Below the pieces are notes generated by a model. It had not been told where the DNA came from and made no database searches. It saw only the letters and a program-made list of their open reading frames with translations. Source: Micropterus salmoides (Eukaryota > Chordata > Actinopteri > Centrarchiformes > Centrarchidae). Taken from it: a stretch of DNA of 64,000 nucleotides. Below are positions 36,201-39,967 of this stretch, one piece after another. Where the stretch lies: the NCBI RefSeq assembly GCF_014851395.1, contig NW_024041150.1, positions 11,680,137 through 11,744,136 on the forward strand, in the 5' to 3' direction. Each line of letters begins with the position of its first letter. The first letter of the stretch is position 1. A program made the translations under genes and the position numbers.

Positions 36201-37967
36201 CTCTATGCTCCTTAGTAACTGTGAGTCGTCAATTGTTCTCCCATATTTATGTAAGGCCTTGGCAGCCTTAACCTGTATATAAAAAAAAACTTTAGGTCTG
36301 GCAGGTCATTTGAGTTGAGCACTTTTGAGTTTTAAAGACAAATTACAAAGAAGTTGCCTCATGCTTACAGCTATGTCTTTTTACTTAATTTAAAGGATGG
36401 AATGGTCACATTGATTGACATATACTGTACATGTCTGTAAAGGACATACCTTGAAAAAAAGGCCCTGATGCAGTGTGTCAGTTATTTTGTCCTCTAAGTA
36501 AGGATTTTTGGGGGGGTTGTCTGTTTGCAGCAGTGGTAGTGAATACTGGAGACATGCAAGATAATTCAGCTGTAAAAATGTACTTTTGGATTGCTTTAGT
36601 CATAACTAACTCAACAGAGAAAAGAAAAGAAATATGCAAACATTTAATGCCTCAATGTTAGAGTTTGACCTGAAGTACTTACTCTGAGTTGATTTGTAAT
36701 ATTGGACTCCTCTTTCAGTTTGGTGTCATGCCCCTTTCTGTTTGTCCTCTACAAAATAAAAGCATCAGAGCGGACACAGCGATGGATCAGTTAAGGCCAA
36801 CAAACTTTCGTTTAATCTATTTACAAGAAATGAAAGGTACTATTCTAAAGTATTTTCAAACCTCAGTTTGTCATATTCAAATTAAGTGGTACATCAGTTA
36901 TCTAGTATTGTGTTTGTGGATTCATGAGTTTTTAAATGGTCCTAATGGAAGCAGTGGATGCCAAGAAGTCATTATAGAATAGTAATATATTCCCCATGAC
37001 AAGAAGACTGATCTTGATGAGTACAATCAGTGGAGCACTCCTTTAAAATTCATCCCTTCATGTAATTATTGAAAACAAAGCCGTTTAAATTCAAGTGTAA
37101 TGTTGGTTGCCCTTTTAAAAAAAGAATTTGCCACTTCCCCTCAAAATATATGTGGACATCCGTCCCTGGCAGACTGTCATGATACATGATTGAGGTAAAA
37201 CTACCAAAGTCACAAGTAAGTAATGTACAAATGTACAGTATGTACTAAATGTTATGAAAATCCATCTAATAGTTGTTAAGATCGTCTAGTCTGGACCAAA
37301 GTGGTGTTCATCCTCCGTCTCTCTTTAGAATGTTTTGTTTCCTACAGAAACCCAGCTCCTACATAATAATACCTATAATGCACGTAGATCACCTGACATA
37401 GTGAAGTTGGGCCATTGTTTATAGCTGGAAATGTTACTGCCTCTTTTTCCTCCTGCAAGACATAAAGTGTCCAATATCACAGCACCATGGAGACTGATAT
37501 CCAGCTTTATAAAATACTGGGAATTATACAAAATATAACAAAGATATACATGAACAATATGTGTAGGCTATATAATATCCTACCATATGAGCGTTGGCCT
37601 GTAAGGTGAAATATAACCATAGGCCTAATCATTTTTAACAGTATGGCGTCACTGAACTTTTCTTTTTACACACAACGAAAAAGTGGATACAATATAAAAT
37701 ATATCAGCAATGTTGTAATGGATTAACGTAATATTAATAATAACAGATGATTTGCGTCTTATATTATTTTCAGTAACGTTAAAGTTTTTTAATTGCCTTT
37801 AGTTGCAGAGGGCTACTGCAGTTAATTAATTCGGAGCCTCGATAAAATGTAAAACTGTAAAGACTTTTCTAACTAACAAAAAGCCAGTACTGACAATTTA
37901 TTTGTCGTCAAAAGACTCTTACCTTCTTCTTTTTGGGAAAAAGCCCGTCTCTGTAGCAGCTCCACAT
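1..37967 (-). CDS. NACHT and WD repeat domain-containing protein, NWD1/NWD2-like (31 coding exons, 3' end outside window)
   Basis: Predicted cytosolic STAND-type NTPase: an N-terminal DUF4062-like domain, a NACHT ATPase and a C-terminal WD40 propeller region. The model joins 31 exons, all with AG acceptors and GT donors and all frame-consistent, giving 1863 codons before the left edge. Landmarks: MVDLRWGV at about residue 170; P-loop GPPGWGKST at about 588-596; Walker B LVVLLDGLDEL at about 674-684; helical section to about 1090; WD motifs (RFWDLE, LRLWDLT, VYVWNLT, ILWDLD, TLWDLH, KVWDP, SLWDLE) from about 1100 on. Human NWD1 and NWD2 are roughly 1560 and 1740 residues, so this one is longer, partly through its N-terminal extension. 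The many small exons resemble NWD1 more than the few-exon NWD2, but the orthologue is not settled. The family assignment is firm; the function of this member is unknown. Confidence 0.9.
232..2450. repeat. NWD-like intron 30 with an RTE/Rex3-like LINE tail (about 540-794, +)
   Basis: The stretch 540-794 contains the very common teleost 3' tail that begins with a TGGGTTCTCTCCGGG-like segment, continues through CCAAAGACATGCAGG and GACTGGCGACCTGTCCAGG, and ends in GGATGGATGGATG. GATG-type tails are characteristic of Rex3/RTE LINEs. The rest of the intron (to about 2450) shows no coding potential or recognised element. Confidence 0.6.
2451..2575 (-). CDS. NWD-like exon 30, WD repeat
   Basis: Encodes RLKVWDPFKGNYRSICGYEN, then SSKLYMTEGGTKAILLS. 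KVWDP closes the blade begun in exon 29. Acceptor TCTGACAG; donor CAG|GTAAGA. Confidence 0.9.
2924..3566 (+). mobile_element. Solo-LTR-like sequence, Ty3/Gypsy type
   Basis: Pyrimidine-rich 640-bp block starting TGACGG and ending in GTAACA, with an AATAAA signal near 3501 followed by a GCATTTGGGTCC-like stretch. That order (polyA signal, TTTGGGTCC, CGTAACA end) is typical of teleost Gypsy LTRs. No target-site duplication is visible and no internal genes are attached, so the boundaries are approximate. The ORFs here are artefacts of CT-rich sequence. Confidence 0.5.
3899..3993 (-). CDS. NWD-like exon 29, WD region
   Basis: Encodes VRKELRNEAGVCCVAITDNA, then DRVVFGVTGRN. Typical blade strands b-c (CVAITDNADRVVFG). 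Donor CAG|GTACAT. Confidence 0.88.
4150..4356 (-). CDS. NWD-like exon 28, WD repeat
   Basis: 69 codons: VVVCSYFAHHLNVFSMILHE, then SLHTAAITYTGSHLVLTHYN and PYVTLWDLHKGT. Phase 0 at both ends. Acceptor TTTTTTAG; donor ACG|GTGTGT. Confidence 0.9.
4949..5097 (-). CDS. NWD-like exon 27, charged coiled-coil insert between WD blades
   Basis: Encodes MPWDIRTESQSAKKRRLERE followed by AEREKEVKRRLDREKYN and YVLSGDEQ. Nearly every residue of the middle is Lys, Arg or Glu, predicting a helix or coiled coil projecting from the propeller. Acceptor CTCCCACAG; donor CAG|GTACAC. Confidence 0.88.
5309..5548 (+). repeat. Dispersed teleost LINE/SINE-tail repeat
   Basis: Recognisable by AAATGGTCTGTACTTG, CCACTCAAAGCACTTTTACG, CACCCATTCACACACATTCA, a TATCTTACCCAAGGACACTTC-like segment and the ending ACCTGCTCACCTCCTGAGCC. 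This is a frequent teleost interspersed repeat. Family name uncertain. Confidence 0.6.
5549..5890 (+). repeat. Dispersed repeat (GCGACTTnCAATTG...AACCCAGGTCTCTCACACC), interrupted by a MITE
   Basis: Left half 5549-5630 and right half 5786-5890 together form the same repeat seen at 17538-17670 plus 18306-18372, sharing the GTGTCTTGCT, GGACACATTGG-like and AACCCAGGTCTCTCACACC segments. It is broken here by a 147-bp TTAA-flanked element. Confidence 0.6.
5635..5781. mobile_element. 147-bp MITE with TTAA target duplication
   Basis: Flanked by TTAA at 5631-5634 and 5782-5785. The ends form an inverted repeat of about 19 bp with two mismatches: TGATGATACACGGAGCAAC on the left and the complement of GTTGCCCCATGTATCATCA on the right. 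TTAA duplications are typical of piggyBac-type transposition. No coding capacity, so a non-autonomous element. Confidence 0.7.
6410..6660 (+). mobile_element. LINE (L1/Tx1-like) reverse-transcriptase fragment
   Basis: Translation at 6415-6654 reads DPTKYRSLSILNTEVEVFAR, followed by VLVSHLEPHT. This resembles the palm region SYRPISLLNTDxKILAKVLA--RLE of L1-type reverse transcriptases. Short, 5'- and 3'-truncated, with a stop right after. Lies in an NWD-like intron. Confidence 0.6.
6989..7125 (-). CDS. NWD-like exon 26, WD repeat
   Basis: Encodes EHLILWDLDSGSIKHELKPS, then SVRDLQLNATPRSETT. Acceptor TTGTTGCAG; donor T|GTGAGC. The end phase matches exon 27. Confidence 0.9.
7987..8120 (-). CDS. 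NWD-like exon 25, WD region
   Basis: Encodes TLLVYDLIKRRYVSRQTGIA, then VITCPRHEYCLLDHGRTLL. VYDL stands for a WD-type strand. Acceptor CCTCCCAG; donor CAG|GTGAGG. Confidence 0.88.
8254..8455 (-). CDS. NWD-like exon 24, WD repeat (weak donor GTCCGA)
   Basis: Encodes YAVCRSVRAGTVYVWNLTRR, then SNTDVVLAQDFKLYIFTD and HSYLFQ. The exon end CAG|GTCCGA is a poor donor, but it is the only one preserving the frame into exon 25. Confidence 0.88.
9046..10255 (+). mobile_element. LINE copy A (Rex1/CR1/L2-like), 5'-truncated with internal deletion
   Basis: Reading SDKTEVIVLGPKHLRNALSK (9050 on) then LGVIFDQDMSFKSHIKQISR, a break at about 9290, then ILTYKALGGQTPSYLKELIV and FKSRLKTFLFDKAYS (to 9568). 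The missing middle of about 230 bp is present in copy B. The 3' UTR runs to the tail GGCGCTATATAAATAAAATT at about 10230-10255. Non-functional remnant in intron 23 of the NWD-like gene. Confidence 0.8.
10887..11052 (-). CDS. NWD-like exon 23, WD repeat
   Basis: Encodes VCFDLRYCLGICSGEKYLRL, then WDLTSRISDQTLTYNIY and IPVGKPPR. A strong WD motif (LRLWDLT). Donor GAG|GTATTT. Confidence 0.93.
11440..11760 (+). mobile_element. LINE 3' end fragment
   Basis: Frame-broken translation resembles the RT C-terminus GHSLFTLL-S--RYRSI-CRTAR-, followed by an AT-rich 3' region ending GTAAATAAATCTACCTTG. Similar organisation to the tail at 24900-25180. Weak but consistent. Confidence 0.4.
12082..12329 (-). 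CDS. NWD-like exon 22, WD region
   Basis: Encodes IIHIELFSSVSFLYLRSILG, then NRAGTHVVAFCPSPRTGITE and LVTWNLETEDHK. The TWNLE motif closes a WD blade. Donor AAAG|GTTTGT. Confidence 0.92.
12709..12837 (-). CDS. NWD-like exon 21, WD region
   Basis: Encodes SAGEAAVFSARGGAVLSVLS and VEMTEDYLLLFC. Acceptor TTTGAG; donor CAG|GTACCC. A degenerate blade. Confidence 0.86.
12838..14653. other. NWD-like intron 20, no recognised feature
   Basis: About 1.8 kb of AT-rich intron. I see no coding exon that keeps frame between exons 20 and 21, no recognisable transposon ends and no tandem repeat. Confidence 0.5.
14654..14787 (-). CDS. NWD-like exon 20, WD region
   Basis: Encodes VFDLAASCSLLHCVNISMER, then ILLSNNSIRDYVLFAYR. 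Phase 0 start; two leftover bases complete an Arg codon with exon 21. Confidence 0.88.
15212..15337 (-). CDS. NWD-like exon 19, WD region
   Basis: 42 codons: VREVQFGRVVYSESDSVDLP, then TTTCDGQLLVVFYDGSHLVK. Beta-strand pattern of a propeller blade without a canonical WD. Donor AAG|GTACTG. Confidence 0.88.
15548..15756 (-). CDS. NWD-like exon 18, WD repeats
   Basis: Encodes GHLTNVTALGGG, then SESDGSLRFWDLEQRRIIRS and LGLDDRMLIVCMGQSLQ. A clear first WD blade with GH start and WD end. Confidence 0.93.
16092..16220 (-). CDS. NWD-like exon 17
   Basis: Encodes DPLKFSYLHSLLAQCAQSSL, then VLLPSSTCLLTPEG and LLAG, leading into the first WD repeat. Donor CAG|GTAACA, with one leftover base shared with exon 18. 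Confidence 0.9.
16221..17537. other. Part of NWD-like intron 16, no recognised feature
   Basis: AT-rich intron sequence. Several short runs of T and A but no ORF with family resemblance and no clear transposon termini. Confidence 0.4.
17538..18372 (+). repeat. Dispersed repeat interrupted by a solo LTR
   Basis: Left part 17538-17670 (ATCCAAAGCGACTTACAATT, GTGTCTTGCTCAGGGACACA) and right part 18306-18372 (GAACCCAGGTCTCTCACACC). Same family as 5549-5890. Confidence 0.6.
17671..18305 (+). mobile_element. Solo LTR, 635 bp, with GAAT target duplication
   Basis: Begins TGTTAC and ends GTAACA, a perfect 6-bp terminal inverted repeat of TG...CA type. GAAT occurs on both sides (17667-17670 and 18306-18309), and the flanks join into an uninterrupted copy of a known repeat. 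A 4-bp duplication fits a Ty3/Gypsy LTR left by recombination. Inside, 18113-18168 forms a hairpin around a poly-T loop. Confidence 0.78.
18640..18968 (+). mobile_element. Possible LTR fragment
   Basis: T-rich sequence with a TTGCAAATAAACACCATAAA-like polyadenylation region followed by CTCCTGAGTGCCCTAAGTAT, reminiscent of the 3' half of a retroviral-type LTR. No clear ends seen. Confidence 0.3.
18969..19162 (-). mobile_element. Short solo-LTR-like element (194 bp)
   Basis: Ends are TGTCAGGG and CCCTGACA, a perfect 8-bp inverted repeat of TG...CA type. Read on the minus strand it has a CTGTTTTATTTTGG region and an ATGGGTCC stretch near the end, as in Gypsy LTRs. Probably internally deleted. 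No convincing target duplication. Confidence 0.45.
19306..19445 (-). CDS. NWD-like exon 16
   Basis: Encodes VLVDVEVLAGALEMSRAVLL followed by DPCQLASQLMGRLGQMV, a helical repeat-like segment preceding the propeller, equivalent to VREALQLCRPAVELRG in human NWD1. Confidence 0.9.
20290..21010 (+). repeat. Dispersed teleost repeat, interrupted
   Basis: Contains CAACAACTACAGGACGGATT, GGTGCCTACAGGATGAATCC and, after a 250-bp break, GAAATTTGCCCCACATTTGT. A related copy in opposite orientation lies near 32010-32420 (sharing a CATTAGGATTCATCCTCTG-type segment). Class not identified. Confidence 0.4.
21302..21825 (-). CDS. NWD-like exon 15, winged helix to WD boundary
   Basis: The longest exon (524 nt). 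Starts ELLDLLAQDVGVLQEV, includes PRVPYVLWARLKRALGRHL and ends after FNLRKLHGLPYHLVHSG and GLSVLDIEEDLKKAVLPD. The NLRKLxxLPYHLxHSG motif is a strong family signature. Donor AA|GTAGGT. Confidence 0.95.
21996..22340 (-). CDS. NWD-like exon 14, post-NACHT helical/winged-helix region
   Basis: 115 codons, from SAHPMVLSLPPISPDDIKAA through QWQLLVQACLSCPCPLYLEA to ISISRWGVTEE. It corresponds to the region of human NWD1 ending with a SRHGLSEAEL motif. Phase 0 at both ends. Confidence 0.93.
22580..23645 (-). mobile_element. LINE copy B (Rex1/CR1/L2-like) reverse-transcriptase fragment
   Basis: The minus-strand ORF at 23152-23640 contains LNSDKTEVIALGPKHLRDAL, LGVIFDQDMSFKSHIKQISR, VTSRLDYCNSLLSGCSKKSI, LIQNAAARVLTGTRKRDHIS and LHWLPVKSRIEF. 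It continues with frame damage into SYLKELIVPYYPTRALRSQN and the 3' UTR. The RLDYCNSLL, NAAARVLT and HWLPV blocks are hallmark C-terminal RT motifs of CR1/L2/Rex1-group LINEs. Truncated at both ends. Lies in intron 13 of the NWD-like gene. Confidence 0.85.
24880..25185 (+). mobile_element. LINE 3' tail
   Basis: AT-rich segment ending CCCCATGGGGATAAATAAAG followed by TGTTTTGAAATTGAAATTG, the kind of 3' end used by L1/Tx1-type fish LINEs. Only the non-coding tail remains. Confidence 0.5.
25519..25722 (-). CDS. NWD-like exon 13, NACHT Walker B
   Basis: Encodes the Walker B block HLVVLLDGLDELSEEH, then WILTPLPLNVHLIVSATTDS. Two in-frame acceptors 12 nt apart (exon starts 25722 and 25710) would add or drop GLPQ. 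Donor CAG|GTCAGT. Confidence 0.94.
25943..26066 (-). CDS. NWD-like exon 12, NACHT
   Basis: Encodes AVKILVHFIGFTGESRNVRL followed by VLQRLCVQLAEIYRP. This matches the family strand-helix pattern in which HFIG/RFLGTS is followed by LL-LC-Q. Acceptor TTGGTTCAG; donor GAG|GTACTG. Confidence 0.93.
26610..27482 (+). pseudogene. Tc1-like transposase, truncated by a stop codon and LINE insertion
   Basis: DD34E transposase, 290 codons before a premature TAG. N-terminal paired-like helix-turn-helix (KELSKDTRDKIVHLHKAGKG, then STVGAIIRKWKK) for binding the inverted repeats. Catalytic residues are all present: D153 (MWSDETK), D244 (FQHDNDPKH) and E279 (SPDLNPIENLW), the same numbering as Sleeping Beauty. 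The Gly-rich box KHGGGSIMLWG is intact. Family members run to about 340 residues; here the reading stops after LKRRDS, and 37 nt later a LINE interrupts the gene. The C-terminal codons continue at 28154-28265 (VEEWAKIPPAV...). Confidence 0.92.
27520..28148 (-). mobile_element. LINE copy C (3' UTR only) inserted in the Tc1 element
   Basis: Starts with the complement of the AATTGAATTGAAT tail and GGCGCTATATAAATAAAATT, then 3' UTR with GA microsatellite, and ends near CAGGAAGTGATAAAAACCTG. Same 3' UTR as copies A and B. A GATCT duplication flanks it (27515-27519 and 28149-28153). Inserted after the Tc1 element arrived. Confidence 0.85.
27757..27862 (+). repeat. GA-rich microsatellite
   Basis: Runs of GAGAGA separated by GGATGGAAGGAGAG units inside the LINE 3' UTR. 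The CT-rich complement occurs at the same place in LINE copy A (about 10020-10090), so it belongs to the element. Confidence 0.8.
28510..28668 (-). CDS. NWD-like exon 11, NACHT P-loop
   Basis: Encodes LILLLGPPGWGKSTSMAAVA. The Walker A motif is complete (GxxxxGKST) and has an unusual Trp before the last Gly. Donor GG|GTGAGA. The end of a Tc1 element lies 27 nt into the following intron. Confidence 0.95.
29780..29890 (-). CDS. NWD-like exon 10
   Basis: Encodes VMKVNKTQGPYDTVRREAVR, then IQEEIQLHVDYGLHL. Acceptor ATTCCAG; donor T|GTGAGT. An amphipathic helix preceding the NACHT domain. Confidence 0.87.
29986..30125 (-). CDS. NWD-like exon 9
   Basis: Encodes LRHTNIYERNVGWGRKGLNP, then KFYTERISSHFQRTVINSLN. 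Acceptor ATCATCTAG; donor AA|GTACAG. It is part of the helical region between DUF4062 and NACHT. Confidence 0.88.
30393..30607 (-). CDS. NWD-like exon 8, helical linker
   Basis: Starts with the family pattern I/V-L-DWEVETGL, equivalent to IEWEIERSL in human NWD1, then CYKRVIPDLYFN and a helical stretch ending MDRLHEK. Phases on both sides agree with exons 7 and 9. Confidence 0.92.
30921..31075 (-). CDS. NWD-like exon 7 (tandem acceptors 18 nt apart)
   Basis: Encodes a basic helix (MDSERRRQARKDWSTACHRL) and ends SLLLRT. The acceptor at 31076/31077 gives a SCHHPDSLSMD start. A second in-frame acceptor 18 nt inside (exon start 31057) would drop six residues. The donor is a weak A|GTAGGG. Confidence 0.85.
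31076..32527. other. NWD-like intron 6, including a dispersed repeat at about 32010-32420
   Basis: The 3' part carries the common teleost sequence with AGCTAAATGCTAATATCAAC, CATGCTAGCATGCTC and CTCTAAGCTGCTGGTAGCAC. The remainder has no recognised element or exon. Confidence 0.4.
32528..32943 (-). CDS. NWD-like exon 6, end of DUF4062-like domain and Ser-rich insert
   Basis: Begins LFVGQKYEVQSLPSTI, equivalent to the usual GLLGxxYG-type strand in relatives, and ends with YYKMDENCLPPVYRLALI, the conserved region before the linker. Between them is a Ser/Gly-rich insert of about 80 residues that looks disordered and is unusual for the family core. Confidence 0.9.
33059..33258 (-). CDS. NWD-like exon 5, DUF4062-like domain
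   Basis: Encodes DTVAERSVLLENVYPRLYLY followed by DFRMVDLRWGV and VELHVENLQLCQ, ending GPNFI. This pattern (DT-ER, VYP-L, V-D-RWGV) is the shared N-terminal signature of NWD1/2, TEP1 and NPHP3-type proteins. Donor ATT|GTAAGA. Confidence 0.92.
33400..34640 (+). mobile_element. Degraded non-LTR retrotransposon (CPLC-finger type)
   Basis: Several frames give retrotransposon-like peptides: GMLQQGAWTRWEGALERKIL, then RADIWQAPTP, and after a frameshift SPANLPTWGMSDYPVCPLCP followed by GSLKHILSSCPTALGKG. The CPLC-x-H-x-C pattern after SPANLxxWG is a recurring C-terminal motif in fish retroelement polyproteins. 33420-33660 looks like an upstream fragment of the same element. Lies in intron 4 of the NWD-like gene. 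Confidence 0.65.
34641..35989. other. Rest of NWD-like intron 4, nothing recognised
   Basis: AT-rich. The minus-strand ORF at 34786-35223 has no family resemblance, no good splice sites in frame and low-complexity composition. I do not call it an exon. Confidence 0.4.
35990..36272 (-). CDS. NWD-like exon 4, charged N-terminal linker
   Basis: Starts VKAAKALHKYGRTIDDSQ, continues with an acidic/basic stretch and ends RFMVYICGGYK, the first strand of the DUF4062-like domain. The exon ends with one leftover base (donor AAAG|GTAAGA) that completes the Asp codon at the start of exon 5. Confidence 0.8.
36450..36491 (-). CDS. NWD-like exon 3 (42 nt)
   Basis: Fourteen codons reading DKITDTLHQGLFFK, with donor AAG|GTATGT. 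The acceptor is a tandem TTAG/AG pair; only the second AG gives an open phase-0 exon. Like exon 2 it is symmetrical and could be skipped without a frameshift. Confidence 0.55.
36683..36748 (-). CDS. NWD-like exon 2 (66 nt, basic)
   Basis: An open 22-codon exon beginning RTNRKGHDTKLK, with acceptor TTTTATTTTGTAG and a consensus donor AGA|GTAAGT. Both ends are phase 0, so including or skipping it keeps the frame. It may therefore be alternatively spliced. Confidence 0.6.
36749..37922. other. NWD-like intron 1, nothing recognised
   Basis: AT-rich first intron with no ORF of note and no transposon ends. Confidence 0.45.
37923..37967 (-). CDS. NWD-like exon 1, start codon
   Basis: ATG opens a 15-codon exon reading MWSCYRDGLFPKKKK and ends at donor AAG|GTAAGA. 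No upstream in-frame ATG is needed, and the ETS/E-box promoter-like sequence lies just upstream. Its phase-0 end joins exon 2 in frame. The exon has no homology I recognise; it is supported by splice fit and position. Confidence 0.7.
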
Positions 37968-38060
37968 TCTGTCGCCTCCGCCCGCTGTCAGACACATCCA
38001 CCTGTCACGTGTGAGACACATACTCCACTTCCGGTTTCAAATTTCAAAATACAACTCATC
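37968..38060 (-). promoter_or_regulatory. Promoter-like region of the NWD-like gene
   Basis: Immediately upstream of the start codon. On the minus strand it holds an ETS-type site CCGGAAGTG (38026-38034) and a CACGTG E-box (38006-38011). There is no TATA box. This is the usual layout of a broad TATA-less vertebrate promoter. The transcription start is inferred, not seen. Confidence 0.45.
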
Positions 38061-39290
38061 ATTTCAGTGAGCCAGCGTTAACAATAGTCTCCCACAATCA
38101 CTTTTACAGTATATATCCTTCCAGCCACGTCTTCTCATTCAAGCCAAGTGTTATAGTTTACATACTGCGTTTCTGACAGAATTAAATAAGTAAACATTTA
38201 GATTTGGTCAGCACACATTAACTTTACAGAAGTTACACAATTAGTGGGAAAATTATGTTTAAGCTGTAGTCAACATCATATGTTCTCCTACATGTGGTGT
38301 CTTTCAGCAGTTTTGTTCAGATACTAAATGACATTTTTATGCTGACTTCACTCCCACCACATAGACTTGAAACAAACACATTGTTTGTTCCGTTCCAGTG
38401 ACAAAAAGAGTTTTTCTGGTCTGTACCAGGACTATAGCAAGGACTTTAGAAACACTGAGGTCATTAGTACAGCTTCCCTCAAACTTTGTCCATGCTCTCT
38501 ACTGTGTTCCAAGAATAGACACATTTTAATTATGTAATATGAGAAGTAATAATAAACATCTCACACTGTCAGTCGCTTGTATTCACTTTGACGTTTTATA
38601 CCCGACTTTCCTCAAAAACATTCACATACCAAACGGCACCGGGCTGTTTCTGGTCAAACAAAAATGTAAATAATAGCGACTGACAGCGTGCAGGATTTTT
38701 TATTCTGACTTTATGGTGTGCAGGTATGTGTTACCTGTAAAGATATTAAGCCTTCAAAGTAACATCAGGAGCAGCCTTTTAAAAACATGCACAACACTCG
38801 AGTAACTGTAGACTTTCAACTCCTATCTCATGACAGAGGACCTGATCTCAGTGTCCTCTTTGAAAGCAACACCCACAACCAAACTACTTGAGTACTCCTT
38901 GAAATAATCAGACTGTTTTATTTTGAAGGAAAAAATCCTTCCACTTCCTTTGTAACTCAAACAATTTGTACCTTCACACTTTCGGGACCAGTAGCAGGTA
39001 ATTTCGCCCATAATGTGGCCTGAAAAGAGTCTCCCCTGGTTTACATTTAATGCAAGAACTGCTGATTTGTGTTAAACAGTGAAGTGCTTGACTGAAGACA
39101 GATGTCAGTCTTTGCACTTGTGCGTTTATAGGGATGTTTGCGGCTCTGCACACGATGGAAACAGATATGTACACAAAATGACTACAGGATAGACTAGTTT
39201 TAACATAAATACAGCAGTCATACTCTTAAATCTGACAGAAGACATCTAACTAATGGTAAATTACATTGTTAGACAAGAAGTACAACATGT
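38061..39290. other. Spacer between rwdd4 3' end and NWD-like promoter
   Basis: About 1.2 kb, with no coding exon, RNA gene or recognisable repeat. A second possible polyA signal for rwdd4 lies near 38915 on the minus strand. Confidence 0.45.
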
Positions 39291-39293
39291 GGT

Positions 39294-39299
39294 TTTATT
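39294..39299 (-). terminator. rwdd4 polyadenylation signal candidate
   Basis: AATAAA on the minus strand, about 640 nt after the rwdd4 stop codon. The intervening 3' UTR has no competing gene. A further AATAAA-like site lies near 38915. Confidence 0.4.
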
Positions 39300-39712
39300 T
39301 ATGTATAAAATTTAAGGTTTTCAATTCTTGGGGAAAAAGAAACATTCATCCAAATCAGAAAATGGTGAAAATAGTAACATTGTGTGTCATTAAAAATTTC
39401 TCTGCTTTCACAAAGTCACATGATACCTTAAAGTAACAGCAGGATGCTACGCGACACTTTGACACATCCATTTAGAAACACAATCCAACTGTGCCTGGCA
39501 GCTGGGCCTAAACTCACAGACTGGAAACATGGCAGTGACAGCAAGGATCTTAAGCACACTCCGCCCTGATGGATGAGCAGAATATTTGTGTATGATAAAC
39601 AAAATCTGATAGGTTCCTCTTCACATGGCTGCATTCTACAAACAGTGCAAACACATAACACACAGAGAGGGCTTCTAATAATTCCCAGCGCAAAGTCTCA
39701 GTTTAGCTGGAA

Positions 39713-39734
39713 GTGTGTGTGTGTGTGTGTGTGT
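39713..39734. repeat. (GT)n microsatellite in rwdd4 3' UTR
   Basis: About 11 GT units on the plus strand, i.e. AC repeats in the rwdd4 transcript 3' UTR. Confidence 0.85.
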
Positions 39735-39934
39735 ACGTATGCGAGTCCTGAAGTCCATTGCTATCGAGCCCGCTTTGGTTCTCAGGGTGGAAGTAGCCAT
39801 GTTGAGTGTTGAAATGTTGAAGCTGAAGGATGTGAAGGCATCTAGACAGGAGTAGCAGCATCAACAGGCTGCAGTGAGTTCAGACGTCACTGCTCTTCCT
39901 TGTATAAAGCAGCATCAGTTCACTGCCCTCACGC

Positions 39935-39967
39935 CTACTCGTCATCTTTTCCTCCCGTTTTACTCAG
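39935..39967 (-). CDS. rwdd4: rwdd4 exon 8, stop codon
   Basis: LSKTGGKDDE then TAG; acceptor TTTTTTTTTTGTTGCAG. Equals the human C-terminus LSKTGSKDDE. Confidence 0.96.
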   Translation of the reverse strand: MSKTGGKDDE

